DNA from: Mitsuaria sp. PDC51
GTDB taxonomy: Bacteria; Pseudomonadota; Gammaproteobacteria; Burkholderiales; Burkholderiaceae_C
Direction: 5' to 3'
DNA length: 64,000 bases
NCBI RefSeq assembly: GCF_900113225.1
Contig: NZ_FOZE01000002.1
Location: 1,550,001-1,614,000, forward strand
Every line of letters starts with the position of its first letter. Position 1 is the first letter of the stretch. A model generated the notes under the pieces. That model saw only the letters and a program-made list of their open reading frames with translations, did no database searches and was not told the DNA's origin. A program made the translations under genes and the position numbers. Below are positions 34,454 to 45,973 of this stretch, one piece after another.

Positions 34454-34491
34454 GGTTGACGGGAATTCTATTCCTGATCGTTTCGTCAACC
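34454..34491. promoter_or_regulatory. Nested inverted repeats at the XRE-ImmA promoter
   Basis: GGTTGACG (34454-34461) and CGTCAACC (34484-34491) are perfect inverse copies around a 22-base spacer that itself contains GGAAT-TCT-ATTCC (34462-34474). The element begins 13 bases upstream of the XRE-ImmA start, in the gap shared with the divergent decarboxylase-like gene. It is a good candidate operator for the XRE domain. Confidence 0.5.
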
Positions 34492-34545
34492 AACGACTGA
34501 TTCAAGTAGCGTGTCCAGTCGCGCACCGGCTACAGGAGACCCTCA

Positions 34546-34944
34546 ATGACTCGCCCCTTCGCTCCGAGCAATCCCGAGCTCTTCGAGCAAGGCCTGCAGA
34601 CCCGACGAGAGGTGCTGGGCGATGCCTACGTCGATGCGTCGATCCGGAACGCCACCGACTTCACCATCGACATGCAGGAGCTGGTGACCCAGTACTGCTG
34701 GGGCGATGTCTGGAACCGGCCGGGGCTGGACCGGCGCTCGCGCTCGCTGCTGAACCTGGCGATGCTGACCGCGCTGGACCGGCCGCATGAACTCAAGATC
34801 CACGTGCGCGGCGCGCTCAACAACGGGCTCACGCGCGAGGAGATCAAGGAGGTCTTCCTGCAGACGGCGATCTACTGCGGCGTGCCGGCGGCGATCGATG
34901 CGTTCCGCTCGGCCGCCGAGGTCTTCAAGGAGATCGACGGCTGA
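34546..34944 (+). CDS. Carboxymuconolactone decarboxylase (CMD) family protein
   Basis: A 132-residue protein of the CMD/AhpD-like fold. FEQGLQTRREVLGDAYVDAS and ITRATDF-like spacing, then WGDVWNRPGLDRRSRSLLNL, HELKIHVRGALNNGLTREEI and AIYCGVPAAIDAFRSA match 4-carboxymuconolactone decarboxylase (PcaC). No other protocatechuate genes are nearby, so the specific reaction is uncertain. Only one cysteine (C106-region, IYCGVP) sits in the AhpD motif area, so peroxidase activity is unlikely. TACAGGAG lies nine bases before the ATG. Confidence 0.85.
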   Translation: MTRPFAPSNPELFEQGLQTRREVLGDAYVDASIRNATDFTIDMQELVTQYCWGDVWNRPGLDRRSRSLLNLAMLTALDRPHELKIHVRGALNNGLTREEIKEVFLQTAIYCGVPAAIDAFRSAAEVFKEIDG

Positions 34945-34951
34945 GCCGCGG

Positions 34952-35779
34952 TCAGGGATTGCGGCGGGCCAGCTCGAAGTGCATGCCGTCGACGTTGCTG
35001 CTGAAGTGGCCGCCCCACGCGAAGCCCTGGGCGGCGAAGAGCGGCACCAGCGGGGTGAGGTCGCCTTGCTGGCCGGGCGACGCGGGGGGATGGCCGGCGC
35101 CGTTCCAGCGCGCGTTCAGGTCGATCGCGACGCCCCAGCTGTGGGAGCTGAGGTCCGGATTGCCCGGATCCCAGTTCTTGTGGCGGGGCACCCAGCCGCC
35201 GTCGAAGGTCTGGATGAGCGAGCCCAGTCCGAGCGCGTCGATGCGGTCGAACACGGCCTGGAAGTGCGGATGGGCCAGCCGGTGCAGGCTCACCGCCGGA
35301 TGGCCGAGCGCCGCGAGCACCGGATGGCTGAAGGGCGCGATGTGCTGCGTCACCCAGGCCGCCGGCGTGATGACGATCGAGCCGCGCTGCGCGCCCGGCG
35401 TCGACTGGAAGGCGCCGAAGGTGCCGGCCAGCTCCGCCTGCGAGAGCGGCAGGATCGTGCCGTTGCCCCGCCGCCGCACGTCGGGCGCGACCGCGCCGGC
35501 CGGTGCCGCCGGCACCGGCGTGGCGGCGTCCTCGAACTGGGCGGCGCCTGACCAGAAGTAGTGCTCGCGCCCTTCGACGCCATACCAGGCGCGCCGTCCC
35601 AGGTAGGCCTCACCGTCGATGACGCGATCGACCATCAGGGTGTCGCCCGGCTCGAGTCGGCCGATGCGGGCGAAACCGACCGCCGGCCCGCCGCGCAGGT
35701 TCAGCTTCTGCTCGATGCGCACGCGGCGCGGCGGTGCGAGCGGCGTCGCGACTGGCTTAGGCGAGGTAGTCATCGTCAT
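34952..35779 (-). CDS. SH3-like / M15 family D,D- or L,D-peptidase
   Basis: A 275-residue protein, last of a four-gene operon. Residues 20-80 look like a bacterial SH3 domain (LNLRGGPAVGFARIGRLEPG). The C-terminal part is a VanY-like M15 zinc peptidase: H213 and D220 in SSHSWGVAIDLN, with H267 in DGMHFEL as third ligand, preceded by LIQTFDGGWVPRH. Such enzymes cut peptide cross-links or stem peptides of peptidoglycan. There is no signal peptide, so export must use another route. Its start overlaps the end of the membrane-protein gene by 23 bases. Confidence 0.82.
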   Translation of the reverse strand: MTMTTSPKPVATPLAPPRRVRIEQKLNLRGGPAVGFARIGRLEPGDTLMVDRVIDGEAYLGRRAWYGVEGREHYFWSGAAQFEDAATPVPAAPAGAVAPDVRRRGNGTILPLSQAELAGTFGAFQSTPGAQRGSIVITPAAWVTQHIAPFSHPVLAALGHPAVSLHRLAHPHFQAVFDRIDALGLGSLIQTFDGGWVPRHKNWDPGNPDLSSHSWGVAIDLNARWNGAGHPPASPGQQGDLTPLVPLFAAQGFAWGGHFSSNVDGMHFELARRNP

Positions 35780-37613
35780 TGCTCCCGGGAGCCAGGCCGA
35801 GCAGTTCCTGGATCTGGACCAAGGTCAGCTCGGCCGTCTGCGCCTGCCCGCGCTCGCCCTGCCAGGTCTTGATCGCGGCGCGCGTGCGGCCATCGAAGAG
35901 CGCCGTCACCTCGGCGCCGGTGAGGCCCAGGCCCCGCTGCACCCGCTCGACCTCCTGCGGCGACAGGCCGCGCTCGGCATCGTTGAGCGCGTCGCTCATC
36001 GCTTCCGGGGGCGCTTCTTGCGTCGCACCGGGCGCGGCGGTGGTGGGCGTGCGGGCCAGCATCGACTTGGGAGGCTCCGCGGCACTCGCGGCATTGGCGG
36101 CCGCGGGCGTTTCCTGGGCCTTCGTGCCGGCGGCGCGCAGCTTGACCAGCCGGTTCAGCAGATCGAACCAGAACGGTCCGCCCAGGGTGCAGGCCACTGC
36201 CGTCATGCTCCAGCCCAGCAGCGCGATCAGCAGGTTGCCCCACCAGCCGCCATCGCCGATCCGGTCGCCGAGGTGGCAGGGGACCACCTTCCCGGCCGGA
36301 TCGCAGGCTTCGTCGAAATAGGTCGGCCAGGCGGATCCCGTCCAGCCCAGCGGCAGGCCGATGCTCTGCAGCGTGTCCAGTTCCGCCAGGCGCGTGCAGT
36401 AGGACTTGGCCGCCACGTCGTCCCCGAAGCGCTCGCACTGGCGCGGGATCTCCTTGCCCGTCGGCTTGACGAGACGGGCGAGCGCCGTCGGCGCCGAAGC
36501 GGCGCCCGGCGCGGCCGTAGCCGCCGCCGTGGGCGTGACGAGGGCCAGCCGTACCGGCTCGAACAGCGCGCGCAGCTCGGCATGCGGCTCGCCGGGCAGG
36601 AAGGCCTGCTCCAGCGCGGCGCTCGATCGGGCGATGGCCTGCGCATCGGGCGGGGTCGCGTTGAGCGCGCCGCGCAGCGTGATCGCGGCACGCAGCAGCG
36701 TCTCGAGCGGCTGGCGGACCTGCGCGTCGCTGGTGTCCGCGAGTCGCTTGAGCAAGGCGGCATTCAGGGGCTGCAGCGACGCCTGGGCCCGCGCGAGTGC
36801 CGGAGCCGGCAGGCCCGGTGTCTTCGAGGCCGCTGCAGCCGCGGGGGGCGATGCGGCGGGGATTGCCGGTGCGGCGGCAGGCGCGCTGACCGGCGCCGCG
36901 GGGGGCGTGACGGCCGGCTTGTCCGCGGCGGACACCTGCTGGTTGTAGTTGGTGGCGACCTCCTGCGCGACGGTCAGCGTGGCCTTGCGCAGCGCCTCGT
37001 CCTGCCAGAGTCGCGCGGAGATCAGGATGGGGTTGATGTTGGCGACCATCGCGGCGAGGAAGCCGAAGACGAACAGCGTCACCTGCGTATGGCGCTTGAA
37101 CCAGCCGATCGAGCGTTCGCCGACCGCGTCGTACCAGGCCGCGAGCCGGGCTTCGAAGGCGGGCCAGTCCTGCTCCACGCCCATGGCGAGCCCGCGCATC
37201 GCGTCGACGAAGGCCGGGTTGGGCAGGGCGCCCGACGAGGCACCACCGGCGCGCTGCGAGGCGTCCGTGACGGTGGCCACGAACTCTGCCGGCGTGGCCG
37301 GACGCAGCCCGGCCAGGTGCTTGTCGCAGAGCAGCGCGATCAGGGAGCTGATGACGGCGTCCGCGTTGATGTAGGACGGCTTGCGGTCCTCCGCGCGGGT
37401 GGCCTTCGAGAGCGCGACGATCAGCGGGTGCGCGAGCAGGCCCTTGGCGAAGACGGGGTCGTCGCCGAAGAAGGAGACCACCGCGCGTTCCATGTACTTG
37501 CCGCGCAGCGACCGGATGGACGCCCAGAGCTCCTGCAGGGCCGTCGCGAGCAGGCTGGTGATCGCGAACACCAGCGCCACTCCGATCACGACGTCGATCA
37601 TCCGGGTGTCCAT
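35757..37613 (-). CDS. Membrane protein with peptidoglycan-binding-like C-terminus, unknown function
   Basis: A 618-residue protein. Transmembrane segments lie at about 5-30 (IDVVIGVALVFAITSLLATA), 177-199 (LFVFGFLAAMVANINPILIS) and 457-478 (WGNLLIALLGWSMTAVACTL). The N-terminal block with LRGKYMERAVVSFFGDDPVF is a pattern I have seen in uncharacterised bacterial proteins. An alanine/proline-rich stretch (235-275) and a long helical region separate the second and third membrane spans. Residues about 550-606 (SPQEVERVQRGLGLTGAEVT to RTRAAIKTWQGERG) look like a peptidoglycan-binding-1 fold. It lies nine bases after the trypsin-SleB gene. Confidence 0.7.
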   Translation of the reverse strand: MDTRMIDVVIGVALVFAITSLLATALQELWASIRSLRGKYMERAVVSFFGDDPVFAKGLLAHPLIVALSKATRAEDRKPSYINADAVISSLIALLCDKHLAGLRPATPAEFVATVTDASQRAGGASSGALPNPAFVDAMRGLAMGVEQDWPAFEARLAAWYDAVGERSIGWFKRHTQVTLFVFGFLAAMVANINPILISARLWQDEALRKATLTVAQEVATNYNQQVSAADKPAVTPPAAPVSAPAAAPAIPAASPPAAAAASKTPGLPAPALARAQASLQPLNAALLKRLADTSDAQVRQPLETLLRAAITLRGALNATPPDAQAIARSSAALEQAFLPGEPHAELRALFEPVRLALVTPTAAATAAPGAASAPTALARLVKPTGKEIPRQCERFGDDVAAKSYCTRLAELDTLQSIGLPLGWTGSAWPTYFDEACDPAGKVVPCHLGDRIGDGGWWGNLLIALLGWSMTAVACTLGGPFWFDLLNRLVKLRAAGTKAQETPAAANAASAAEPPKSMLARTPTTAAPGATQEAPPEAMSDALNDAERGLSPQEVERVQRGLGLTGAEVTALFDGRTRAAIKTWQGERGQAQTAELTLVQIQELLGLAPGSNDDDYLA

Positions 37614-37622
37614 CGTTTGGCC

Positions 37623-39128
37623 TCACGGAATGTCGTTGAAGAACAGGTGCGCGCCGATGCGCGCGCAGGGCCGATGGCCGGCGGCCCACCGGGGCGGCGG
37701 CGCCAGCCGCGCGGCGTGGTAATGGGTGGCGCCGGCCGTCGGGTCGCCGCGCAGCCGTTCCTGCGGACGATCCTGTTCCTGGGCCATCAGCCGCCGCGCG
37801 ATCGCGAGCGCCTGGGCGAAGCGCGCGTTGGTGGCGTCCACCGCGAGCAGCTGCGGCAGGTTGGGATCGTTGCGGTTCCAGCAGCTGAACTGCCAGGGCT
37901 TGCGGCAGACCTCGACGACATCACGGCCCCAATAGGTCGCGCGCCGGACGCGGTTCAGCACCACGTGGGCGACGGCCTCCATCCCGTCGATCTGGCCGCG
38001 CTCGCCGCGGGCCTCGCCCCAGACGGTACGGGCCAGGATGACGACGTCCTGCCCGGCCGGGCCGGCCGCGGCGGGAACCGCGGTCGAGCTCGCGGGGACC
38101 GACGCCGGACCCGGTCCAGCCATCGGCGCGGGTACGGGCGCCGCCGGCGTCGCGAGAGGCCCGGCCCGGACCAGCGGCTCATCCCGGCGCACGAGTTCGG
38201 CGCCGGCCCATGCCAGCACCGGCGCGATGGGAACGGCGATCGCGCAGCGCAGGCCCACGCCATCGGGGGCGACGCCGGCATGCAGGCCGACCAGCTCGTC
38301 GCGGCTGTTCCAGATCGGCGCGCCGCTGTCGCCGCCGAGCGTGGCCTCGTCGGGCGTCCAGCACAGCGCGCCATCGAGCAGGTAGGGGCGGGACTCGTCG
38401 CCGGCGATGCACAGGCTGGCGCCGAACAGATGCGGGGCCTGGCCGCCGATCGCGCGGCCGCGGGTGCGGATGAACAGCTGGTCGTCGGCCAGCGCCGAGG
38501 CGGTGCCCACCGGCCACTCCGCGCCGCGACCGGCGAGCGGCCGCAGCGCCGCGGCGGACACCTCCACGAGCGCGGCGTCCACGGCGCAGGTGACCGGCAG
38601 CGCCTGGAAATTGGGCTGCCAGTCGAAGAGGCGCCCGTTGATCGGGGGCGCGTCCGGTTCGCCGTCCAGCCACAGCGTCACGTCGTCGCCGCGGGCGCTC
38701 GGCCGGGCCGCGGCCAGCACATGGCCCGAGGTCAGCGCCAGCAGGCTGGACGGGCGCGCGGTCCGGCGCAGCACGGCGGTCAGCGTGCCTTCGAGGAAGC
38801 GGTTGGAGGCGTTCTCGGCGCGGACCCAGGCGGCCTGGGCGTGGCCGAACCGTCCGCCACGGACCGCGTCGACGGGCATCGTCTCGCCGGTCAGCGGCGA
38901 GCGGAGCGCGCGCGGCAGCTGCCGTCCCGGACAGTCATCGCCGAAGGCCAGGGTGAGGCGCCGCGGCCCTTGGCCGCCCACCAGCGGCAGGCGCCACCAG
39001 TGAAGCGCGCGCGCCGCGTCCGCCGACAGCCCGAGCCGGGCGGCCAGTGCCTCGTCCTCGCGACGCGACGTCATCAGCGCGCCGAGGGCGGTCCGCACGG
39101 CGAGCAAGGGAGCGGCGTGGGCGGCCAT
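37623..39128 (-). CDS. Trypsin-like serine protease fused to a SleB-type cell-wall hydrolase
   Basis: A 501-residue two-domain protein. The N-terminal 310 residues look like a chymotrypsin-fold protease with a complete triad: H136 in ALTSGHVLAA, D184 in CAVDAALVEV, S268 in LGGDSGAPIWN. After a proline/alanine linker (320-358) comes a cell-wall hydrolase_2/SleB domain (360-501) with the putative catalytic E372 in ARTVWGEARGERGQ and the landmarks VAHVVLNRV and PWQFSCWN. No signal peptide is visible. It starts eight bases after the lipoprotein stop. I know of no described function for this fusion; proteolytic release or control of the hydrolase is one possibility. Confidence 0.78.
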   Translation of the reverse strand: MAAHAAPLLAVRTALGALMTSRREDEALAARLGLSADAARALHWWRLPLVGGQGPRRLTLAFGDDCPGRQLPRALRSPLTGETMPVDAVRGGRFGHAQAAWVRAENASNRFLEGTLTAVLRRTARPSSLLALTSGHVLAAARPSARGDDVTLWLDGEPDAPPINGRLFDWQPNFQALPVTCAVDAALVEVSAAALRPLAGRGAEWPVGTASALADDQLFIRTRGRAIGGQAPHLFGASLCIAGDESRPYLLDGALCWTPDEATLGGDSGAPIWNSRDELVGLHAGVAPDGVGLRCAIAVPIAPVLAWAGAELVRRDEPLVRAGPLATPAAPVPAPMAGPGPASVPASSTAVPAAAGPAGQDVVILARTVWGEARGERGQIDGMEAVAHVVLNRVRRATYWGRDVVEVCRKPWQFSCWNRNDPNLPQLLAVDATNARFAQALAIARRLMAQEQDRPQERLRGDPTAGATHYHAARLAPPPRWAAGHRPCARIGAHLFFNDIP

Positions 39129-39136
39129 CGTCCCGC

Positions 39137-40876
39137 TCACGGCTTGCAGTCGCCGCGCCCGGCGGCCTTCTGCGTGGCGTCGTCCCACTCGCCGGTCTTC
39201 GGGGCCGCGCCCTTGGCCTGGCAGCGGTCGATGGCGGCGTAGAGCTCCGCCTCGCTCGCGGGCGGCGTCAGGCCCATCTTCCGCTGCGTGTCGGCATCGA
39301 TGGCGGGCAGTTTCCGGCGCGCGCCGGTCGCCTCGATGATGGACAGGCTGACCGCATGCTCGGCGCTGCCGTCGCGGATCGTCAGCAGCGCGGTGTCGCC
39401 GGCCTTGACGTCCTTGGCCGTGTAGTCGACGCGGAACTGCCCACCCTGCACCTGGACCGGCAGCGAGCTCGTCTTGCCGTCCACCTCCACGTCGGCCGAG
39501 GGCACGCCGCCGGTGCTGCTGACGAAGAAGGGCTGCGTCTTGCCGAGCTCGAGCGGCAGGCTGGTCGCGTCGGGCGAGACCCGCAGGGTGGTGTTGTTGA
39601 TCTTCATCGTGCAGGCCGCGATGGCCTTGCGCGCCTTCGCGGCGCCACTGCCGGCGACGTTCGCCGCGATCTCGTCGAGGCTCGATGTCGCCTCCTGCAA
39701 CTCCAGCGTGAGCTGCGCGAGGTCTCGGAGACGGGCGCGGTCGCCGGCGCTCAGCGCGCGGACCTGCCGGGCCGTTCCCTGCGATTCGCCGGTGGCCGAC
39801 GCGCCGCCAGGCGCCGATGCGGGCGTCGACGCCCCAGTGACCCCGGCGCGCTTGAAGCCGTCTTCCAGCGCACCGGCCACCGGCCCCGCGGCCTTGATGG
39901 CGGCCAGCACGGCCGTCTGGTTGGGGATCGTCTTGTCGACCTCCTCGCTGACCTTGAGCTGCACGGCCACGGCGCGGGCCCACAGGTCCGAGGCCGCGCC
40001 TTCGATCAGGTCGATCGCACGATCCGCGCGCCGCCGGGCCCGGTTGCCGTCTTCCAGGCTGGCGCGGGCCTCCTTCATGGTCTGGATGGCCTCCGGGGCT
40101 GCGGGGAGGGTCTCGGTCCGTTCCGACGTCGAGACACAGTCGCGATCCCATGTCGCCTGCTCACGCAGGCAGGCGGACCGGTTCAACAGCTTCAGTTCCT
40201 CGGCGGTCGCGCCGGCGGGCGCCGCCGGGCAGGCTGGCCTGGGGCGCGGGCAGCTGCGCGTCCGCGCCGGGACGATCCTGAGTTCGGGCTGGTCCACCTC
40301 CTGGGACTGGCGCATCGCCACGCGCAGCTCGTCGCTGCGTCGCGCCACGGCGGCCTTCAGGCCATAGAGGGTGTCCTTGTAATCCGGATCGTCGGGCTCG
40401 CCGACGAGGCGGGCCTTGTTCCGGAACGGAGCCGCCGCGTTGAGGCCGCATTGGAGCGCCTCGGCGCCGGCGCGATAGACATCGATGCGCGCGCGCACGA
40501 TGAAGAGGTTGCCCGCCGCATAGCTCGCGGCGCCGACACCGGCGATGCCCGCGACGGTGCGCGCGCTGCCGTCTCCCAGCGCCACGGCGGCGCCCGCGGC
40601 GGACAGGCCCAGCAGCCAGGCGGACAGCTGCGGACTGGCGTTGGACAGGTCGCTGACCGCCGAGACGTAGCGGCCGCGGACCAGGGCGACCTCCTTGTAG
40701 ACCTCGTCGAAGGTCTTGGGCTCGTCGTTCTTGTCGAGCGTGTATTCGCCCGACACGTTCTTCGACGCCGTCAGGTGCCTGGAAAAGATCTGCGGCTGCA
40801 GCGCGGTGCTGCAGCCGGCGATCAGCACGAGCACCGGCAGCGTTGCCCGGCGCAGGCAGCGGTCAAGGCTGTTCAC
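39137..40876 (-). CDS. Large lipoprotein of unknown function, first gene of the envelope cassette
   Basis: A 579-residue lipoprotein; the lipobox LIAGC puts the acylated cysteine at 22. A glycine/alanine-rich hydrophobic stretch (86-126, AWLLGLSAAGAAVALGDGSA) is followed by a mostly helical region with several cysteines (to about 400), an Ig-like beta segment (about 430-525: LELGKTQPFFVSSTGGVPSA, then DYTAKDVKAGDTALLTIRDG) and a short C-terminal domain with SEAELYAAIDRCQAKG. It leads the operon with the trypsin-SleB, membrane and M15 genes. I do not recognise the family; it could be the envelope anchor or receptor of the system. Confidence 0.7.
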   Translation of the reverse strand: MNSLDRCLRRATLPVLVLIAGCSTALQPQIFSRHLTASKNVSGEYTLDKNDEPKTFDEVYKEVALVRGRYVSAVSDLSNASPQLSAWLLGLSAAGAAVALGDGSARTVAGIAGVGAASYAAGNLFIVRARIDVYRAGAEALQCGLNAAAPFRNKARLVGEPDDPDYKDTLYGLKAAVARRSDELRVAMRQSQEVDQPELRIVPARTRSCPRPRPACPAAPAGATAEELKLLNRSACLREQATWDRDCVSTSERTETLPAAPEAIQTMKEARASLEDGNRARRRADRAIDLIEGAASDLWARAVAVQLKVSEEVDKTIPNQTAVLAAIKAAGPVAGALEDGFKRAGVTGASTPASAPGGASATGESQGTARQVRALSAGDRARLRDLAQLTLELQEATSSLDEIAANVAGSGAAKARKAIAACTMKINNTTLRVSPDATSLPLELGKTQPFFVSSTGGVPSADVEVDGKTSSLPVQVQGGQFRVDYTAKDVKAGDTALLTIRDGSAEHAVSLSIIEATGARRKLPAIDADTQRKMGLTPPASEAELYAAIDRCQAKGAAPKTGEWDDATQKAAGRGDCKP

Positions 40877-40928
40877 GGTGGGACCCTCCTGGGGGAGGCA
40901 GGATCGGGGCCACCGGCGGTGGGCGTCA

Positions 40929-40967
40929 TCCTCAAGCTTGAGGACCGCCCCCCGCTTCGCGGGGCGG
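40929..40967. repeat. Perfect palindrome and adjoining GC hairpin
   Basis: TCCTCAAGCTTGAGGA (40929-40944) is a perfect 16-base palindrome, followed directly by CCGCCCC (40945-40951) pairing with GGGGCGG (40961-40967). They occupy the gap between the DUF3617 stop and the lipoprotein start on the minus strand, so they could end one unit or control the envelope cassette. Confidence 0.5.
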
Positions 40968-40987
40968 GTCAGGCGCCCCGCCGGGGA

Positions 40988-41572
40988 TCAGCGCATCAGC
41001 TCCATCAGCGACGGATCGATGCCGGGCGGCGGTGCGCTGCAGTCGCTGCCGATCCACTTGTGCACCGACGTCGATTCATAGGTGATCGGCATGCCCTGCG
41101 CGGTCGTGCCCTTGAACGTCACCTTGACGGTGGCGCTGGACTTGTCGGTGACTTGGTAGGAGCCGTTGCCCATGCCGCTGGCCGTCGCGCTCTTGCAGCT
41201 CATCGTGAAGGTGCCGCTGGTGGCGTCGCCGGGCTTCACTTGCGTGGTGCAGTCGTCGACGCTCTGCGGCTTGGGCAGGGCGAACTCGGGGCTCTGCTGG
41301 CAGTCCAGATGCGGGCTGCCGCCGGTAGGCAGGCCGACCTTGGCCATCGCGGCGGCGAGGCTGCTCTTCTGCTGCGGCGTCAGGGCGCCGTTGATGTCGA
41401 AGATCGTGGGCATCTTCCGGCCGTTGAGCGTGTTGACGCTCGCGCTGGCCCACAAGCCGGGCTTGACGCTGATGGATTGGGCCTGGGCGGGCGCCGACAG
41501 CGTCAGCAGGCCCAGCGACAGGGCGAGCGCCGAAGCGGCGGCGGAAGCGAGAGGGGAACGGGAAGCGCGCAT
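40988..41572 (-). CDS. Exported DUF3617 protein
   Basis: A 194-residue periplasmic protein. Signal peptide residues 1-31 (RASRSPLASAAASALALSLG, ending AQA). The mature part begins ISVKPGLWASASVNTLNG, the usual DUF3617 opening, and carries paired cysteines (HLDCQQSPEF, DDCTTQ, MSCKSA, SDCSAPPP) that likely form disulfides. Function of the family is unknown. The ATG at 41572 is chosen because it starts the signal peptide; an upstream ATG at 41614 would add 14 residues. Confidence 0.82.
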   Translation of the reverse strand: MRASRSPLASAAASALALSLGLLTLSAPAQAQSISVKPGLWASASVNTLNGRKMPTIFDINGALTPQQKSSLAAAMAKVGLPTGGSPHLDCQQSPEFALPKPQSVDDCTTQVKPGDATSGTFTMSCKSATASGMGNGSYQVTDKSSATVKVTFKGTTAQGMPITYESTSVHKWIGSDCSAPPPGIDPSLMELMR

Positions 41573-41622
41573 GCGTGAGCCTCGTGGAATCGGACGACGA
41601 GGCGCAGTCTCCACGGGCGCGG

Positions 41623-44778
<3,156 letters not shown>

Positions 44779-44780
<2 letters not shown>

Positions 44781-45903
44781 AGATCCTCATCGGCATGACG
44801 ACGTACTTGAAGCCGGTGTGTTCGGGGATGCTGAGCAGCGCGCTGGACGAGCTGTCGTTCAGGTCCACCCGCACCATGTCCTGCGACATGTTGGCCAGCA
44901 CGTCCATCAGGTAGGTCACGTTGAAGCCGGTTTCGATCTGGTCGCCGCCGTAGTCGATCTCGAGTTCTTCCTTGGCCTCTTCCTGCTCGGCGTTGCTCGA
45001 GGCGATCGACAGCAGGCCCGGCTCGAAGGACAGGCGCACCGCCTTGAACTTCTCGCTGGTCAGGATCGCGGCGCGCTGCAGCGCGGCCAGCAGCGGCTGG
45101 CGGCCCAGGATCACGTGGAAACGGTGGTTCTTCGGGATGACGCGGTTGTAGTCGGGGAACTTGCCCTCGACCAGCTTGGTCACGAACTCCATGCCGCTGA
45201 AGCTGAACTTGGCCTGGTTGCCGGCGAAGCGCATCTCGATCGGAGCGCTCTCGTCGTCGCCCTTGCCGCCGTCCTTGAGCAGGCGCATCAGTTCCAGCAC
45301 CGTCTTGCGGGGCAGGATGACTTCCTGCTTGGGCATCTCGGTGTCCGTCTCGGCCTGGGCCAGCGCCAGTCTGTGGCCGTCGGTCGCGACCAGCGTCAGG
45401 GTCTTGCCCTCGGCCACGAACAGGATGCCGTTCAGGTAGTAGCGGATGTCATGCACCGCCATCGCGAAGTGGACCTGGTTGATCAGGCCCTTGAGCGTCT
45501 TCTGTGGCACGCTGAACGCGGGACCGAAGTCGGCCGCTTCCTGCACCAGCGGGAAATCGTCGGCCGGCAGCGTCTGCAGCGTGAAGCGGCTCTTGCCGCC
45601 CTGCAGCGTCATCTTGTTCTGGTTGGACGTCAGGCTCACCGTCTGGTCCGACGGCATCGAGCGCAGGATGTCGATCAGCTTGCGCGCGCCGATGGTGGTG
45701 GAGAAGTCCCCGTCGTCGCCCTCGAACTCGACCGTGGTGCGCACCTGGATTTCCAGGTCGCTCGTGGTCAGCTCCACCTGCTTGCCCTGCTTCCGGACCA
45801 GCACGTTGGCCAGGATGGGCAGGGTGTGGCGCCGTTCCACGATGCCGGACACCGCCTGCAGCGCGGCAAGCACTTTGTCCTGGCTGTCTTTCAACACGAT
45901 CAT
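44779..45903 (-). CDS. dnaN: DNA polymerase III beta sliding clamp
   Basis: The clamp that tethers polymerase III to DNA; 374 residues, slightly above the usual 366-370. The opening MIVLKDSQDKVLAALQAVSG, IVERRHTLPILANVL, FSTTIGARKLIDILRSMP and the C-terminal FKYVVMPMRI are typical of DnaN. It lies 70 bases downstream of dnaA and upstream of gyrB on the same strand, the normal origin-proximal order. Confidence 0.98.
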
Positions 45904-45973
45904 GTCAACCTCTCTCCACTGTTGGCTGTTCGGGCGAACGCGGCATTTTCGCTGAAGGCGAAGGCGTTTTTCC

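Noticed and set aside
35619-39242. A 1207-codon plus-strand open frame across the envelope cassette.
   Set aside because: Arg/Ala/Gly-rich, no domains, and exactly antisense to three genes with recognisable catalytic motifs.
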